From NCBI RefSeq assembly GCF_014652915.1, contig NZ_BMZS01000001.1, positions 588,252-652,251 of the forward strand: DNA of 64,000 nt, in the 5' to 3' direction. This document shows, in pieces, positions 36,258 through 46,192 of this stretch. How positions within the stretch are numbered: position 1 is the first letter of the stretch; every line of letters begins with the position of its first letter. Source of the stretch: Thalassobaculum fulvum. Its GTDB lineage: Bacteria > Pseudomonadota > Alphaproteobacteria > Thalassobaculales > Thalassobaculaceae. The translations under genes and the position numbers were made by a program. The notes beneath the pieces are model-generated. The model made no database searches. It saw nothing but the letters and a program-made list of their open reading frames with translations, and was not told where the DNA came from.

Positions 36258-37369
36258 GCGTTGGCCCCGTTCAGGAAGTCGCGGACGGCGTCGACCACGA
36301 GGCGGTTCTCGTCCTCGCGGCCGACCGACAGCCGTATGTACTCCGGCGCGCCGTAGCCGGCCATCTCGCGGACCAGGATGCCGCGCCCGGCGAGGAACGG
36401 CCGGACCGCGTCGGCGTTACGGCCGGGCTCGGCCGGGAACCGCAGCATCATGAAGTTGGCGGCGGTCGGCAGCGGCTCCAGGCCGAGCGCGCGGAACCGC
36501 TCCTGCAGCCACGGCATCCAGCGGGCGTTGTGGGCGACCGTGGCGTCCTGGAACGCCCGGTCCTCGACCGCGGCGAGACCGGCCGCCAGCGACGGCGCGT
36601 TGACCCCGTAGGGCGGACGCACCGAGTACAGGGTGTCGGCCACCGGCTGCGGGCAGTACGCCCAGCCGAGCCGCAGCCCGGCCATGCCGAAGGCCTTGGA
36701 GAAGGTCCGCAGCATGACCGTGTTGTCGGTCGCCTCGACCAGCTCGATCCCGGCGGTGTAGTCGTCGCGCTGCACGTATTCGGCATAGGCGGCGTCGACC
36801 ACCAGCAGCACCCGGTCGGGCAGGCCCTCGCGCAGGCGCCGGACCTCGCCCGCCGGCAGGCAGGTGCCGGTCGGGTTGTTCGGGTTCGCCAGGAACACCA
36901 GCTTGGTGCGCGGCGTGACCCGCTCCAGGATCGCGTCGACGCTGGCGGTGAAGCCGTCGTCCGGCGCCGAGACCGGCACGCCGCCGGCGATCCGCGCCGC
37001 CATCGGGAACAGCAGGAAGCCGTACTGGGTGTGGATGACCTCCTCGCCGGGCTCGACATAGGCCAGGCACAGGAACTGGATCAGCTCGTCGGAGCCGCAG
37101 CCGAGCAGGACCCGCTCGGGGTCGATGCCGTGCTTGCGGCCGAGTGCCCTGGCCAGGCCGGAGGCGTCGACGCCGGGGTAGCGGTCCATCCGCTCGGCGA
37201 CCGACCGCATGGCTTCCATCGCGCGCGGCGACGGCCCGAGCGCGCCCTCGTTCAGGTGCAGCCGCACGATGCGCCCCGCGCTCGCAGCATCGGGCAAAGT
37301 GGGTTCGGGCAGGGCGGGTTTGCGGGCCGCCAGGCCGGCAATGGACGCTTTGGGAGCGACGCTGGGCAT
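36254..37369 (-). CDS. hisC: Histidinol-phosphate/aromatic aminotransferase
   Basis: A 371-residue class I/II PLP aminotransferase of the HisC branch. Features are LHLNEGALGPSPRAMEAM near residue 33, GCGSDELIQF, FLANPNNPTGTCL with the PLP contacts, and the Schiff-base Lys in RTFSKAFGMAGLRLGW near residue 225. Within a tyrosine operon it probably transaminates aromatic oxo acids or prephenate as well as, or instead of, imidazole-acetol phosphate. ATG at 37369 has CCAGGAGAG upstream. The gap to chorismate mutase is 28 bases. Confidence 0.88.
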   Translation of the reverse strand: MPSVAPKASIAGLAARKPALPEPTLPDAASAGRIVRLHLNEGALGPSPRAMEAMRSVAERMDRYPGVDASGLARALGRKHGIDPERVLLGCGSDELIQFLCLAYVEPGEEVIHTQYGFLLFPMAARIAGGVPVSAPDDGFTASVDAILERVTPRTKLVFLANPNNPTGTCLPAGEVRRLREGLPDRVLLVVDAAYAEYVQRDDYTAGIELVEATDNTVMLRTFSKAFGMAGLRLGWAYCPQPVADTLYSVRPPYGVNAPSLAAGLAAVEDRAFQDATVAHNARWMPWLQERFRALGLEPLPTAANFMMLRFPAEPGRNADAVRPFLAGRGILVREMAGYGAPEYIRLSVGREDENRLVVDAVRDFLNGANA

Positions 37370-37397
37370 CGAACTCTCCTGGAGGCAGGCGTGAAGG

Positions 37398-38156
37398 TCA
37401 GTAGCTGTGGGTACGGGCGTAGGCGCCGATCATGATCGCACCGGCGGGCAGATCGCCGGCATCCGGCCAGCCGTCGACCGCCAGCAGCGACAGGGCCGCG
37501 CCGTCGGCGCCGGTCGCCCGATCGACGGCCTCGGGCAGGTCGCCGGGCACCGCCCACAGGGTCACGTCGTCGCCGGACGGGTCCGGGGCCTGGCAGGCCA
37601 CGCCGACCCCGGCGACCGCGCCCGGTCCCAGGTCCCCGAAAAGCGGAAGCCGCGCAACGATGCGCGGCTTCGCCGGGGAGTCCACGAGCAGGGTCGGCCA
37701 CCAGCGCCACGCCGTCAGCTCCGGCGTCGGCAGCACCGCCAGGGTCGCCCGGCCCTCGGCGACGGCGGCCAGCGCCGCGGCCGGCCCGGTCACGGTCTCG
37801 ACCCGGGTCGACACGCCGCCGCGGTCGTGCGCGAGGTCGACCAGCGCCTCGGCGCCGGCGGGCGCCCACACCACGGTGACCGGCTCGACCTGGCGGGCCA
37901 GGTTGGCGGCCAGGATCTCCCGCCACACCCGCTCCATCACCGGGACCGGCAGGTCCGAGCCGCCGAGCCGGGCGGCCAGCCGGCGCAGGATCTGGGCCTC
38001 GCGCCCGGGGCGCAGGAACGGACCGGAGGCGTCGCCCTTGGCGGCGGCGACCCGCCGGCCGATCGCGATGCGGCGCTCGAGCAGCGTCAGCAGGGCGTCG
38101 TCGATCTCGTCGATCTCGGCGCGCAGCTGGGCCAGGGAAGGTGAGGCGTCGGCCAT
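37398..38156 (-). CDS. AroQ-type chorismate mutase with a C-terminal domain of unknown role
   Basis: A 252-residue protein. Residues 5-90 are an AroQ chorismate mutase domain (LAQLRAEIDEIDDALLTLLE and RIAIGRRVAAAKG). The remaining 160 residues are an alpha/beta region with LATLAVLPTPELTAWRWWP-like strands that recalls a periplasmic-binding or dehydratase fold but lacks clear dehydratase motifs. The mutase makes prephenate for the next two gene products. ATG at 38156 is chosen because the helix starts directly; farther upstream is non-coding. First gene of the cm-hisC-tyrC operon. Confidence 0.83.
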   Translation of the reverse strand: MADASPSLAQLRAEIDEIDDALLTLLERRIAIGRRVAAAKGDASGPFLRPGREAQILRRLAARLGGSDLPVPVMERVWREILAANLARQVEPVTVVWAPAGAEALVDLAHDRGGVSTRVETVTGPAAALAAVAEGRATLAVLPTPELTAWRWWPTLLVDSPAKPRIVARLPLFGDLGPGAVAGVGVACQAPDPSGDDVTLWAVPGDLPEAVDRATGADGAALSLLAVDGWPDAGDLPAGAIMIGAYARTHSY

Positions 38157-38304
38157 GGGCGTTGGGTCGTCTCGACACCGGAAGGGACCAGGACACTTAT
38201 CGGGAGCCGTCCCGGAAGGCAAGGATGACCGCATCCTCGGTTGACTTCCGCGCGGTGCCATAGGACAGGGGGCGCAGGCCGAAGACCGGCACGGGGCCGA
38301 GGGA

Positions 38305-39435
38305 ATGGGCGGAACCACAACGACCGATACCGCGGAACGCGCGACCGCGACGGGCGACGAGCCCTACCGGATCGCCCGCGGGCTGGCCGGGATGCCGTTC
38401 CCCGACGCCGCGCACAACCTCCAGCGGGCGCTGGCAGTGGTGCCGGGCGACGTCGATCTGAACGCGCTGCGGCTGTGGCTGGCGCTGCGGCGCCACCGCG
38501 CCGGGCCGGCCACGATCCGCGCGGTCAACCGGATGCTGGCCTGCGTGCCGCTGCTCGACCGCCCGCTGACCGCCGGCAACGCCTTCGGGGTCTGCGTCGA
38601 GGCGCGCGGGGCCGGGCTGCAGGAGACCGATCCGCGCCGCTACTTCCACTACGCCACGCTCGCGCATGCCGCCGGCCTGGCGGCGTTCCACCAACGCTTC
38701 GGCGGGGCGCTCGCCGTCGAGCACCGCGGCCGGCAGTACCTGCTGCAGGCCGGCGACCGACGCGTGATCTTCAATGTCGAGGGACCCCGGCTCGGCCTGC
38801 ATTTCGATTTCTTCTTCGTGCACGAGCCGGGGATGTGGGACTGGTTCGCCGGGTTCACGCCGGACGACGTGCTGCTCGACGTCGGCGCCAATGTCGGGAT
38901 CTACAGCGTCGCCGCGGCCGGCCTGCGGGGCTGCCGAGTGGTGGGGCTGGAGCCGTTTCCGGTGAACGTCGCCGCCGCCCGGGCCAACGTCGCGGCGAAC
39001 CGCCTCGAGGCCCTGGTGACGATCCTGCCGGTGGCGGCCGCCGCCCGCTCGGCGCACGGCCGGCTCAGCCACGACGAGGCGGTCCCGGGGGTCGCCGCGC
39101 AGGCGTTCCACGCGGTCGACGAGGCGCTGCCGGACGGCAAGTCCGGGCTGTCCGTGGCGGGCGCTGCCATCGACGACCTGGTGGCGAGCGGTACGATCCC
39201 GTTCCCGACCCGCATCAAGATCGACGTCGACGGCGGCGAAGGCGCGGTCGTCGCCGGCATGCAGGCGACGCTCGCCGACCCGCGCCTCGACAGCGTGCGC
39301 CTGGAGATCCGCTGGTGGGAGCCGGGCAAGCAGGCGGTGGTCGACGGGCTCCGGCGCCACGGCTTCGAACCGCAGGTCGCCGACGACCCGAAGAACCTGC
39401 TGTTCCGGCGCCGGCCCGCCGCAGCCGCAAGGTGA
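38305..39435 (+). CDS. FkbM-family methyltransferase with long N-terminal extension
   Basis: A 376-residue SAM methyltransferase. About 180 residues precede motif I (VLLDVGANVGIYSVAAAGL), followed by VVGLEPFPVNV. The FkbM signature is RIKIDVDGGEGAVVAGMQ near residue 300. The long N-terminal part has no recognisable domain. It is followed after 7 bases by a glycosyltransferase-type gene, which suggests O-methylation of a surface sugar. It diverges from chorismate mutase. Confidence 0.82.
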   Translation: MGGTTTTDTAERATATGDEPYRIARGLAGMPFPDAAHNLQRALAVVPGDVDLNALRLWLALRRHRAGPATIRAVNRMLACVPLLDRPLTAGNAFGVCVEARGAGLQETDPRRYFHYATLAHAAGLAAFHQRFGGALAVEHRGRQYLLQAGDRRVIFNVEGPRLGLHFDFFFVHEPGMWDWFAGFTPDDVLLDVGANVGIYSVAAAGLRGCRVVGLEPFPVNVAAARANVAANRLEALVTILPVAAAARSAHGRLSHDEAVPGVAAQAFHAVDEALPDGKSGLSVAGAAIDDLVASGTIPFPTRIKIDVDGGEGAVVAGMQATLADPRLDSVRLEIRWWEPGKQAVVDGLRRHGFEPQVADDPKNLLFRRRPAAAAR

Positions 39436-39442
39436 CCGTCGC

Positions 39443-41044
39443 GTGTCCGCCGTGAGCCGCGACGTCGCCGCCGAGGTCCTTGCCGATCCGGCCGGACCGG
39501 CCGGCATCGACCGGGTGATCCGCGGCCTGACGGATCCGCAGCGGGTCTTCGCCTGGATACGCCGGTACTGTTGCGTGTCGGACGATCCGGACGCGGTGTC
39601 CCTGCGCCGGGCGATCCGGGCGGCCGACGCGGTCACCATCGACGGCTTGGCGCGCTGGGCCAATTCGTCGTCCCCGGACCGGCGTTTCCCGTGGTCGCTG
39701 GTCGGCGCCATGCTGTGCGTCGCCAGGGTCGGCTTGGTCGAACGGATGTCGGAGAAGCCGCTGCGGTTCCGGCAGATGGGCGACATCTTCTCGCGGCTGC
39801 TCTGCGCGCTGTCGCAGGACCCGATCGCCGGGTCGGCACGCGAGGCCAACATCATCGCCCACATGCAGCGGACGACGGCCGGGGTCCTCCTGGATGCCGG
39901 GTTCGTGCCGGAGCACGACACCCTGGCCGGCAAGGCGGCCCGGTTCAGCCTTCGGGTCCGGCGGATGGCGTCCGACGGCGAGTACCGGTGCTTCGATCGC
40001 AACTGGGTGACGGCGATCGGGCACATCGTCCTGCTGGCGCACGCCCTGGTCGGGCAGAAGCTGGGCCTGGTCGACGGGCGTTCGATCGCGGTCGCCAAGG
40101 AGACGGTGGCGAACGGCTATCTGTTCAACCTCGTGGCCGCGGCGACCGGGACCGTGCGGTTCTTCGAAGGCGACGACGTGTTCCGCGAGACCCATGGCAG
40201 CGGCGCCGTGGAACTGGTCGAAGGCGGGTTTCTCGACTGGTTCGAGGTCTGCGAGGCGGTCTCGCGCGCGGCTGACCCGGTCCGCGGAGCCGTGCTGCAG
40301 GTGCCCGAGCACGACCGGCGGGAGCTTGCGGCGTTCCTGGAGGCGCTCGGTAACCGCCCGGGTCGCGGGCTCGTCACCGTCCATTACCGGGAAAGCGGCT
40401 ACCGGCCGAGCCGGCGCCACCAGCCGCGCAACGCCGACATCCGGGTCGCCCTGCCGGCCCTGCAGCGGCTGGCTGAGACGGGATACACCGTGGTCCGGCT
40501 CGGCGACCCGTCGATGACGCGGTTGCCGGACATTCCGGGGATCGTCGACTACGCCCATTCGCCGGCGAAATCCGACCGGCTCGACGTGCTGCTGGCGGCC
40601 GGCGCCGATTTCCATATCGGTTCCAGTTCGGGAATGTCGCTGGTGCCGCTGCTGTTCGGTACCCCCTGCCTGTTCCTCGACTGGTACCCGACCACCCTGC
40701 TGCCGTGGGGGCCGCGCACCTGGACGGTGCTGAAGACCCTGCGCGAGGCCGCGACCGGCGAGCGGGTGACCGATCCGGAGCTGATCCATTCGGTCGGCAA
40801 GGTTCCGGACACCGGCACCCTGGCCGAGCTCGGCTACGGGCTGGACGATCTCACCGCCGCCGAGACCGACGCCGCGCTCGACGCCTACATGGCGTTTCTC
40901 GACGGCCGGCCGAGGCCGGGCGACTGCGCAGGCGCCCACCCATCGGCGACCGCGCCGGTGTTCCGGTTCGGCCCCGGCGGGACCCTGGTCGAGGTGCCGC
41001 CGCGGCGGCGTTCCGGGGCGAAGGGAGCGGCCGGGCTTCCTTGA
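39443..41044 (+). CDS. TIGR04372-family glycosyltransferase-like protein
   Basis: A 533-residue protein. The C-terminal half has the TIGR04372 features: VTVHYRESGYRPSR, RNADIRVALPALQRLAETGY, VVRLGDPSMTRLPDIPGIVD, SPAKSDRLDVLLAAGADFHI and the nucleotide-sugar type GSSSGMSLVPLLFG. The N-terminal 250 residues are not recognised. Members occur in surface-polysaccharide loci. The start is GTG at 39443, 7 bases after the FkbM stop. Probably one transcription unit with the FkbM gene. Confidence 0.8.
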   Translation: MSAVSRDVAAEVLADPAGPAGIDRVIRGLTDPQRVFAWIRRYCCVSDDPDAVSLRRAIRAADAVTIDGLARWANSSSPDRRFPWSLVGAMLCVARVGLVERMSEKPLRFRQMGDIFSRLLCALSQDPIAGSAREANIIAHMQRTTAGVLLDAGFVPEHDTLAGKAARFSLRVRRMASDGEYRCFDRNWVTAIGHIVLLAHALVGQKLGLVDGRSIAVAKETVANGYLFNLVAAATGTVRFFEGDDVFRETHGSGAVELVEGGFLDWFEVCEAVSRAADPVRGAVLQVPEHDRRELAAFLEALGNRPGRGLVTVHYRESGYRPSRRHQPRNADIRVALPALQRLAETGYTVVRLGDPSMTRLPDIPGIVDYAHSPAKSDRLDVLLAAGADFHIGSSSGMSLVPLLFGTPCLFLDWYPTTLLPWGPRTWTVLKTLREAATGERVTDPELIHSVGKVPDTGTLAELGYGLDDLTAAETDAALDAYMAFLDGRPRPGDCAGAHPSATAPVFRFGPGGTLVEVPPRRRSGAKGAAGLP

Positions 41045-41107
41045 CAGGCGGCGGCCGGCGCCCTAAGGCCGTTGTATCCCTCCCGCGACCGACCCATCTT
41101 TGCCGCC

Positions 41108-42307
41108 ATGACAACGGCCACCCGCCTGTCGACCATCACCAGTGCCGAGGAGCTGGCGCGCCTGCGGGCGACGCTGCCGGGCCACCGCTTCGTGATTCCG
41201 GCCGACGACCCGCTGCCGCTGGACTGCGGCGTGTCGCTCGGCCCGGTCACCGTGGCCTACCAGACCTATGGGACCCTGAACGCCGAGCGCAGCAACGCCG
41301 TGCTGGTGTGCCACGCGCTGACCGGCGACCAGTACTGCGCCGAGGATCACCCGATCACCGGCAAGCCGGGTTGGTGGCTGACGGTGATCGGGCCCGGGAA
41401 GGCGATCGACACCGACCGCTACTTCGTGATCTGCGCCAACGTGATCGGCGGCTGCATGGGCTCGACCGGGCCGAGCGACCCGGATCCGGCGACCGGCAGG
41501 CCCTACGGCCTCGACTTCCCGGTGATCACCATCGCCGACATGGTGCGTTCCCAGGTCCGGCTGATCGACCATCTGGGCATCGACCGGCTGTTCGCCGTGA
41601 TCGGCGGCTCGATGGGCGCCATGCAGGTGCTGCAATGGGCGGTCGACTACCCGGACCGGGTGTTCGCCGCGGTGCCGATCGCCGGCGCCGCCTACCACAC
41701 CGCCCAGAACATCGCGTTCCACGAGGTCGGGCGGCAGGCGATCCTGGCCGACCCGGACTGGTGCGGCGGCCGCTATCTGGAACACGACATCAGCCCGCGG
41801 CGCGGCCTGTCGGTGGCTCGCATGACCGCGCACGTCACCTACCTGTCGGAGACCGCGCTGCACCGCAAGTTCGGACGCAACCTGCAGAACCGCAAGGAGC
41901 TGTCGTTCGGCTTCGACGCCGACTTCCAGGTCGAGTCGTACCTGCGCCACCAGGGCAGCACCTTCGTCGACCGGTTCGACGCCAACGCCTACCTCTACAT
42001 CACCCGGGCGATGGACTACTTCGACCTGGCGGCCGAGCACGGCGGCGTGCTCGGCAAGGCGTTCGAGGGCACGCGGGTCCGGTTCTGCCTGATCTCGTTC
42101 ACCTCGGACTGGCTGTTCCCGACCGCCGAGAGCCGCAAGATCGTCCACGCCCTGAACGCGGTCGCGGCCAATGTCAGCTTCGTGGAGATCGAGAGCGACA
42201 AGGGGCACGACGCCTTCCTGCTGGACGAGCCGGAGTTCTTCCGGGTGCTCGACGGCTTCCTGAAGGGCTGCGCCGAGCATGCCGGCCTGGCGGAGGCGGG
42301 CTCGTGA
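41108..42307 (+). CDS. metX: Homoserine O-acetyltransferase
   Basis: A 399-residue alpha/beta hydrolase-fold acyltransferase. The nucleophile elbow [12 protein letters not shown] near residue 165, Asp in SFTSDWLFP and His in [13 protein letters not shown] form the triad. The acyl-pocket motif [14 protein letters not shown] is typical of MetX. It acetylates, or in some members succinylates, homoserine to begin methionine synthesis. ATG at 41108 is chosen. The stop overlaps the metW GTG. Confidence 0.93.
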   Translation: MTTATRLSTITSAEELARLRATLPGHRFVIPADDPLPLDCGVSLGPVTVAYQTYGTLNAERSNAVLVCHALTGDQYCAEDHPITGKPGWWLTVIGPGKAIDTDRYFVICANVIGGCMGSTGPSDPDPATGRPYGLDFPVITIADMVRSQVRLIDHLGIDRLFAVIGGSMGAMQVLQWAVDYPDRVFAAVPIAGAAYHTAQNIAFHEVGRQAILADPDWCGGRYLEHDISPRRGLSVARMTAHVTYLSETALHRKFGRNLQNRKELSFGFDADFQVESYLRHQGSTFVDRFDANAYLYITRAMDYFDLAAEHGGVLGKAFEGTRVRFCLISFTSDWLFPTAESRKIVHALNAVAANVSFVEIESDKGHDAFLLDEPEFFRVLDGFLKGCAEHAGLAEAGS

Positions 42308-42933
42308 ACGTCCAGCGGCCGGCCCCGACCGCGACGCCGCCGATCCGCCCCGACCTGCGGCATGTCGCCGAAATGGTGACGCCCGGGGCGCGGGTGCTGG
42401 ACATCGGCTGCGGCGACGGCGCGCTGCTCAAGCTGCTGGCCGACGAGAAGGGGGTCGACGGCCGCGGCATCGAGATCAAGCAGGAGGGCGTGAACGCCTG
42501 CGTCGCCAACGGCCTGTCGGTGATCCAGGGCGACGCCGACCTCGACCTCGCCTACTACCCGGACCGCAGCTTCGACTTCGCGGTGCTGTCGCTGACCCTG
42601 CAGGCCACCCGCGATCCGCGGCAGGTGCTGCTCGACCTGGTGCGGATCGGTCGCCGGGCGATCGTCAGCTTCCCGAATTTCGGGCACTGGCGGGTGCGCT
42701 GGAGCCTGCTGGTCGGCGGCCGCATGCCGACCACGGCGACCCTGCCGGACGCCTGGTGGTCGACCCAGAACATCCACCTGTGCACGATCGACGACTTCGT
42801 CGACCTCGCCGACCGGCTCGGGATCACGGTCGAGCGGAAGCTGGCCCTGGATTCCCACGGCCAGCCGATCAAGCTGTCGGCCTTCGCCAACTGCATGGGC
42901 GAGACCGGGGTGTTCCTGCTGCGAAAGGGCTGA
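42304..42933 (+). CDS. metW: Methionine biosynthesis protein MetW
   Basis: A 209-residue SAM-binding protein. Motif I is [16 protein letters not shown] near residue 30. The MetW-specific parts are [21 protein letters not shown] and the end [19 protein letters not shown]. MetW works with MetX in homoserine acylation. The GTG start at 42304 overlaps the metX stop as GTGA. The C-terminal 30 residues have a degenerate homologue at 45017. Confidence 0.93.
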   Translation: MNVQRPAPTATPPIRPDLRHVAEMVTPGARVLDIGCGDGALLKLLADEKGVDGRGIEIKQEGVNACVANGLSVIQGDADLDLAYYPDRSFDFAVLSLTLQATRDPRQVLLDLVRIGRRAIVSFPNFGHWRVRWSLLVGGRMPTTATLPDAWWSTQNIHLCTIDDFVDLADRLGITVERKLALDSHGQPIKLSAFANCMGETGVFLLRKG

Positions 42934-42975
42934 GGCGCTGCCGCAGCCGTTGCCATCCTGGATGTCGGGCCTCCG

Positions 42976-43019
42976 TGCCCACACCCGCGACGGCCGCTGC
43001 GCCGGCGCGGGTGTGGGCA
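42976..43019. terminator. Bidirectional terminator-like hairpin
   Basis: A 14-base perfect stem, TGCCCACACCCGCG pairing with CGCGGGTGTGGGCA, around a 16-base loop, between the convergent metW and chemoreceptor genes. No T run follows, so strength is uncertain. Confidence 0.55.
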
Positions 43020-43033
43020 ACTCGGCCGACCGC

Positions 43034-44731
43034 TCAGGCCGCCTTGACGTCGGCGAGGAAACGCTCGACCAGGGAGCGCAGCCCCTCGGCCTGCTGCGAC
43101 AGCTCCGAGGACGAGGCCAGCACCTGCGATGCGGCCGCTCCGGTCTCCGAGGCCGCCTCGTTCACGCCGGAGATGTTGCGGGTGACGTCGGTGGTGCCGG
43201 TCGCGGCCTGCTGCACGTTCCGGGCGATCTCGGCGGTCGCCGCCGTCTGCTGCTCCACCGCCGAGGCGATCATCGTCGAGATCTGGTTGACCTCCTCGAT
43301 GACCCGGGCGATCGATTCGATGGATGCGACCGAGTCGGTGCTCGCCGTCTGGATCGACGCGATCTGGCCGGCGATCTCCTCGGTGGCCTTGGCGGTCTGG
43401 CTGGCCAGGCTCTTGACCTCGGACGCCACCACCGCGAACCCCTTGCCGGCTTCACCGGCTCGGGCGGCCTCGATCGTGGCGTTCAGGGCCAGCAGGTTGG
43501 TCTGCTCGGCGATGTCCTGGATCAGGGTGATGACCATGCCGATCTGCTGGGCGGCGCTCGCCAGGCCCTGCACCCGTGCGTTGGCCTGGTCGGCTTCGTC
43601 CTTGGCCCGGTTGGCGACCGCGGTCGACTGCCGGACCTGGCTGCCGATCTCGGCGATCGAGCTCGACAGCTCCTCGGAGGCGGAGGCGACGGTCTGGACG
43701 TTCGAGCCGGCCTCCTCGGCGGCGGTCGACACGGCGAGCGCCTGCTGGCTGGTCTGCTCGGCGGTCGCGGTCATCGAGGCGGCCGTGCTCTGCAACTCGG
43801 TCGAGGCCGAGGCGACGGTCTTCAACACCGTCGAGACCGCGGAGTCGAAGCCGGCGGTCAGGGCGTCGAGGCGTGCGGTGCGCTCCTCCTTCTCCCGGGC
43901 GGCCCGCCGCTCCTCCTCGCGGGTCGCATGCAGCTTGGCCTGCATGTCCTCCAGGTGCTCGAGGGCCTGGCCGAGCTCGTCCCGCCGCTCGATCCCGATG
44001 CGGTTGTCGTAGTTGCCCTTGGCGATCTCCCCCATGACCTCGATGAGATGCCCCAGCGGCCGCATCACGGCCCGGATCGTGCTTCGGCCGGCGAAGACAC
44101 CGAGCGCGATGAACAACGACAGCAGGCCGACGGCACCGGCAAACGCCGTCGTAAAGGTCGTTTCGGCGGCGGCATATTCGCTGGCGGCAACCTCGATCTG
44201 CAGCGCCATCAGCTGCTCGGCCTCGGCCTTGGCGGTGGCGTAGAGGGGCAGGAGGGTGCTGGTGGTGAAGCTGTCGAGGGCTGCGAAATCGGCCTTCGCG
44301 ACCAGCGCCAGCGCCGGCTTCAGGCCCTGTTCCACGAACGCCTTGCGATCGGCCGCGTAGCTCTCGGCGATCTTCGCTTCCTCGGGCGTCAGGTAGGTGG
44401 CCATGAACTGGCGCCAGATCGTCGTGATCGACGCGATGTTCTCCTCGACGCGCCCGGTCACCGAGCCGGCACCGGCGGTGCGTCCGGCTTTCGCCTCGGA
44501 TGCGGCGCCGTAGAGGGCGAGGACGTTGTCGGCCATGCGATCGTTGATCTCGGCGATCTGCCCGAGGGGGATCGTCCGGTCCTGGTAGACCGTCTGCAGC
44601 CGGCCGCGGGAATCGTAGGCCGTCAGCAGTCCGACGGTGCCTACGACGACGAGTCCGAGCGACAGGACCGCCGCCAGGCTGACGAGCCGGGCTCTGATCG
44701 TGCCGCTCAACAACAGCGTCACTCGGTTCAT
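43034..44731 (-). CDS. Methyl-accepting chemotaxis protein
   Basis: A 565-residue chemoreceptor. A membrane helix lies near residues 9-36, a four-helix-bundle periplasmic domain near 37-185, a second membrane helix near 188-212, a HAMP domain near 213-265, and a long signalling hairpin with the tip [18 protein letters not shown]-type sequence near 420. No C-terminal CheR pentapeptide is seen. ATG at 44731 has GTGGAGGG 8 bases upstream. A perfect LacI-type operator lies about 100 bases upstream, so its expression may follow that of the adjacent lyase operon. Confidence 0.92.
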   Translation of the reverse strand: MNRVTLLLSGTIRARLVSLAAVLSLGLVVVGTVGLLTAYDSRGRLQTVYQDRTIPLGQIAEINDRMADNVLALYGAASEAKAGRTAGAGSVTGRVEENIASITTIWRQFMATYLTPEEAKIAESYAADRKAFVEQGLKPALALVAKADFAALDSFTTSTLLPLYATAKAEAEQLMALQIEVAASEYAAAETTFTTAFAGAVGLLSLFIALGVFAGRSTIRAVMRPLGHLIEVMGEIAKGNYDNRIGIERRDELGQALEHLEDMQAKLHATREEERRAAREKEERTARLDALTAGFDSAVSTVLKTVASASTELQSTAASMTATAEQTSQQALAVSTAAEEAGSNVQTVASASEELSSSIAEIGSQVRQSTAVANRAKDEADQANARVQGLASAAQQIGMVITLIQDIAEQTNLLALNATIEAARAGEAGKGFAVVASEVKSLASQTAKATEEIAGQIASIQTASTDSVASIESIARVIEEVNQISTMIASAVEQQTAATAEIARNVQQAATGTTDVTRNISGVNEAASETGAAASQVLASSSELSQQAEGLRSLVERFLADVKAA

Positions 44732-44826
44732 GCCTGTTACCCTCCACTTTGCACGATGGACGAAGCCGCAGAAATGCGTACGGCGGTCGCTGCAACTCCC
44801 GGTGCAGGCGATGCGCGCAAATGGAC

Positions 44827-44840
44827 GGTAAACGTTTACC
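44827..44840. promoter_or_regulatory. LacI-family operator upstream of the chemoreceptor
   Basis: GGTAAACGTTTACC is a perfect 14-bp palindrome of the LacI/GalR type with a central CG. It lies 96 bases upstream of the chemoreceptor ATG. A related site stands upstream of the LacI gene (47359-47370). Confidence 0.75.
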
Positions 44841-45016
44841 CGCTAAGAAGGGCTTACGCGTTCTGGTTAATACGGCTGTATGTCGAGCCGGGGCATCCGG
44901 AGCCTGGACCGGCAGCGCCGCGGTGGGCCGGCGACACGGTTCGCCGCATGGTCGCCGACCAGGGTGGTGGCGGCGTTCACCCCGATCCGGTGAGGGTCGG
45001 GGTGGGGCAGCAGCCG

Positions 45017-45106
45017 GCCCTCGACGCCCAAAGCCGGCCGCTCGAACCAGCGGCCTTCGCCGACAGCACGGGCGAGACCGAGGTGTTCCTGGTGTGCAAG
45101 GAATGA
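45017..45106 (+). pseudogene. 3' remnant of a metW-like methyltransferase gene
   Basis: The last 29 codons plus stop of an open frame read ALDAQSRPLEPAAFADSTG then ETEVFLVCKE. Aligned without gaps to the end of MetW (42933), 14 of 31 columns are identical, including AFA, GET and VFL. The upstream 130 bases stay open but show no SAM motif. It is therefore a truncated tail, probably left when the front of the gene was lost or replaced. It lies in the 543-base gap between the chemoreceptor and the lyase gene; the rest of that gap holds the operator and repeat copy 7. Confidence 0.6.
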
Positions 45107-45133
45107 GTTACCCGTCCGAGATCGGAGCGGGCG

Positions 45134-45258
45134 ATGGGTTCCGGATGCGCCGCGCTGGCGCGCGTCTCTCCGGAATGACGGAGGGGAGAACGACGCCTCA
45201 CCCTTCTGTCGTCATTCCGGACGGGTGCGCCACGAGGGCGCGCCCGAGCCGGAACCCA
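45134..45258. repeat. REPIN-like double-hairpin repeat, copy 7 (AATGACG subtype)
   Basis: Outer arms TGGGTTCCGG/CCGGAACCCA, inner arms CTCCGGAATGACGGAG and CTGTCGTCATTCCGG. Each arm folds through CGCGC/GCGCG-type inner stems. It lies just after the 3' end of the lyase gene. Confidence 0.8.
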
Positions 45259-45274
45259 CCAAGCGACGGCCGCC

Positions 45275-46192
45275 TCAGCCGGCCAGCCCCGGCATCGTGA
45301 AGCCGTACGCCTCCAGCTCGGCGCCCAGCTTCGCCACCGTCGCCTCGTCGAGCTCGACCAGCGGCGGCCGCACCCGACGCCAGTCCATGTCGCCCGAGTA
45401 GTGCGCGATGGTGGCCTTCAGGGCCGAGATCATCACGTACTGGCCGACCTTGTTGCGCAGCGCCGTCAGGTCTGCCTGGCGCTGCTCGGCGTTCGGCGCC
45501 TGCCAGGTCTTGTAGAACTCGACGATGCCGTGGGCGTTGACGTTGCAGGTCGCCGAGATGCAGCCGGCACCGCCGGCCTGCATGGTCTTCAGCAGCACGG
45601 TCTCGTTGCCGGCGAACACGCCCCAGCCCGGGAACCGCTCGATCATCGCCCGGGTGTTGTCCCAGTCGCCGGAGCTGTCCTTGATGCCGGCGACGATGCC
45701 CGGGAAATCGGTGATCAGCCGCTCGATCAGGTCGAGGCTGAAGCCGACCTGGGCGACCGGCGGGATGTGGTAGAGGTAGACCCGCAGGCGGTCGTCGCCG
45801 ACCCGGTCGATGACCTCGGCGATCGAACGGTAGATGCCCTCGTCGCTGACTCCCTTGTAGTAGAACGGCGGCAGCATCAGCACGCCGCCGCAGCCGCGCT
45901 CGGTCATGTGGCGCGACAGCTTCACCGTGTCGGGCAGGGCGCAGCAGCCGGTGCCGGGCATCATGCGGGCCGGGTCGATGCCGGCGTCGACCAGCCGGTC
46001 GACCAGGTCGATCTTCTCCTCGACCGACAGCGAGTTGCCCTCGCTGTTGGTGCCGAAGATGGCGAGGCCGCAATCGTGCGACAGCAGCCAGCGGCAGTGT
46101 CGGATCAGCTTGTCGGCGTCCGGGCGCAGATCGGCGTCGAACGGCGTCACCACCGGCGAAAGCACGCCGCGCATCGGCGTCTGGTCGGTCAT
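45275..46192 (-). CDS. DapA/NanA-family (DHDPS-like) lyase or dehydratase
   Basis: A 305-residue TIM-barrel class I aldolase-family protein. The substrate motif GTNSEGNSLSVEEK near residues 47-60, Tyr in VYLYHIPP near residue 140 and the Schiff-base Lys in IVAGIKDSSGDW near residue 168 are intact. Members act on pyruvate-like oxo acids. Being under a dedicated LacI regulator, it is more likely catabolic, for sugar acids or similar, than a lysine enzyme. ATG at 46192 has GAGGAGA 7 bases upstream and overlaps the lacI stop as ATGA. Confidence 0.86.
   Translation of the reverse strand: MTDQTPMRGVLSPVVTPFDADLRPDADKLIRHCRWLLSHDCGLAIFGTNSEGNSLSVEEKIDLVDRLVDAGIDPARMMPGTGCCALPDTVKLSRHMTERGCGGVLMLPPFYYKGVSDEGIYRSIAEVIDRVGDDRLRVYLYHIPPVAQVGFSLDLIERLITDFPGIVAGIKDSSGDWDNTRAMIERFPGWGVFAGNETVLLKTMQAGGAGCISATCNVNAHGIVEFYKTWQAPNAEQRQADLTALRNKVGQYVMISALKATIAHYSGDMDWRRVRPPLVELDEATVAKLGAELEAYGFTMPGLAG

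Noticed and set aside
42950-45106. One 718-codon open frame on the + strand as a real protein
   Set aside because: Most of it is antisense to the chemoreceptor. Only the last 30 codons, which match the MetW end, carry meaning.
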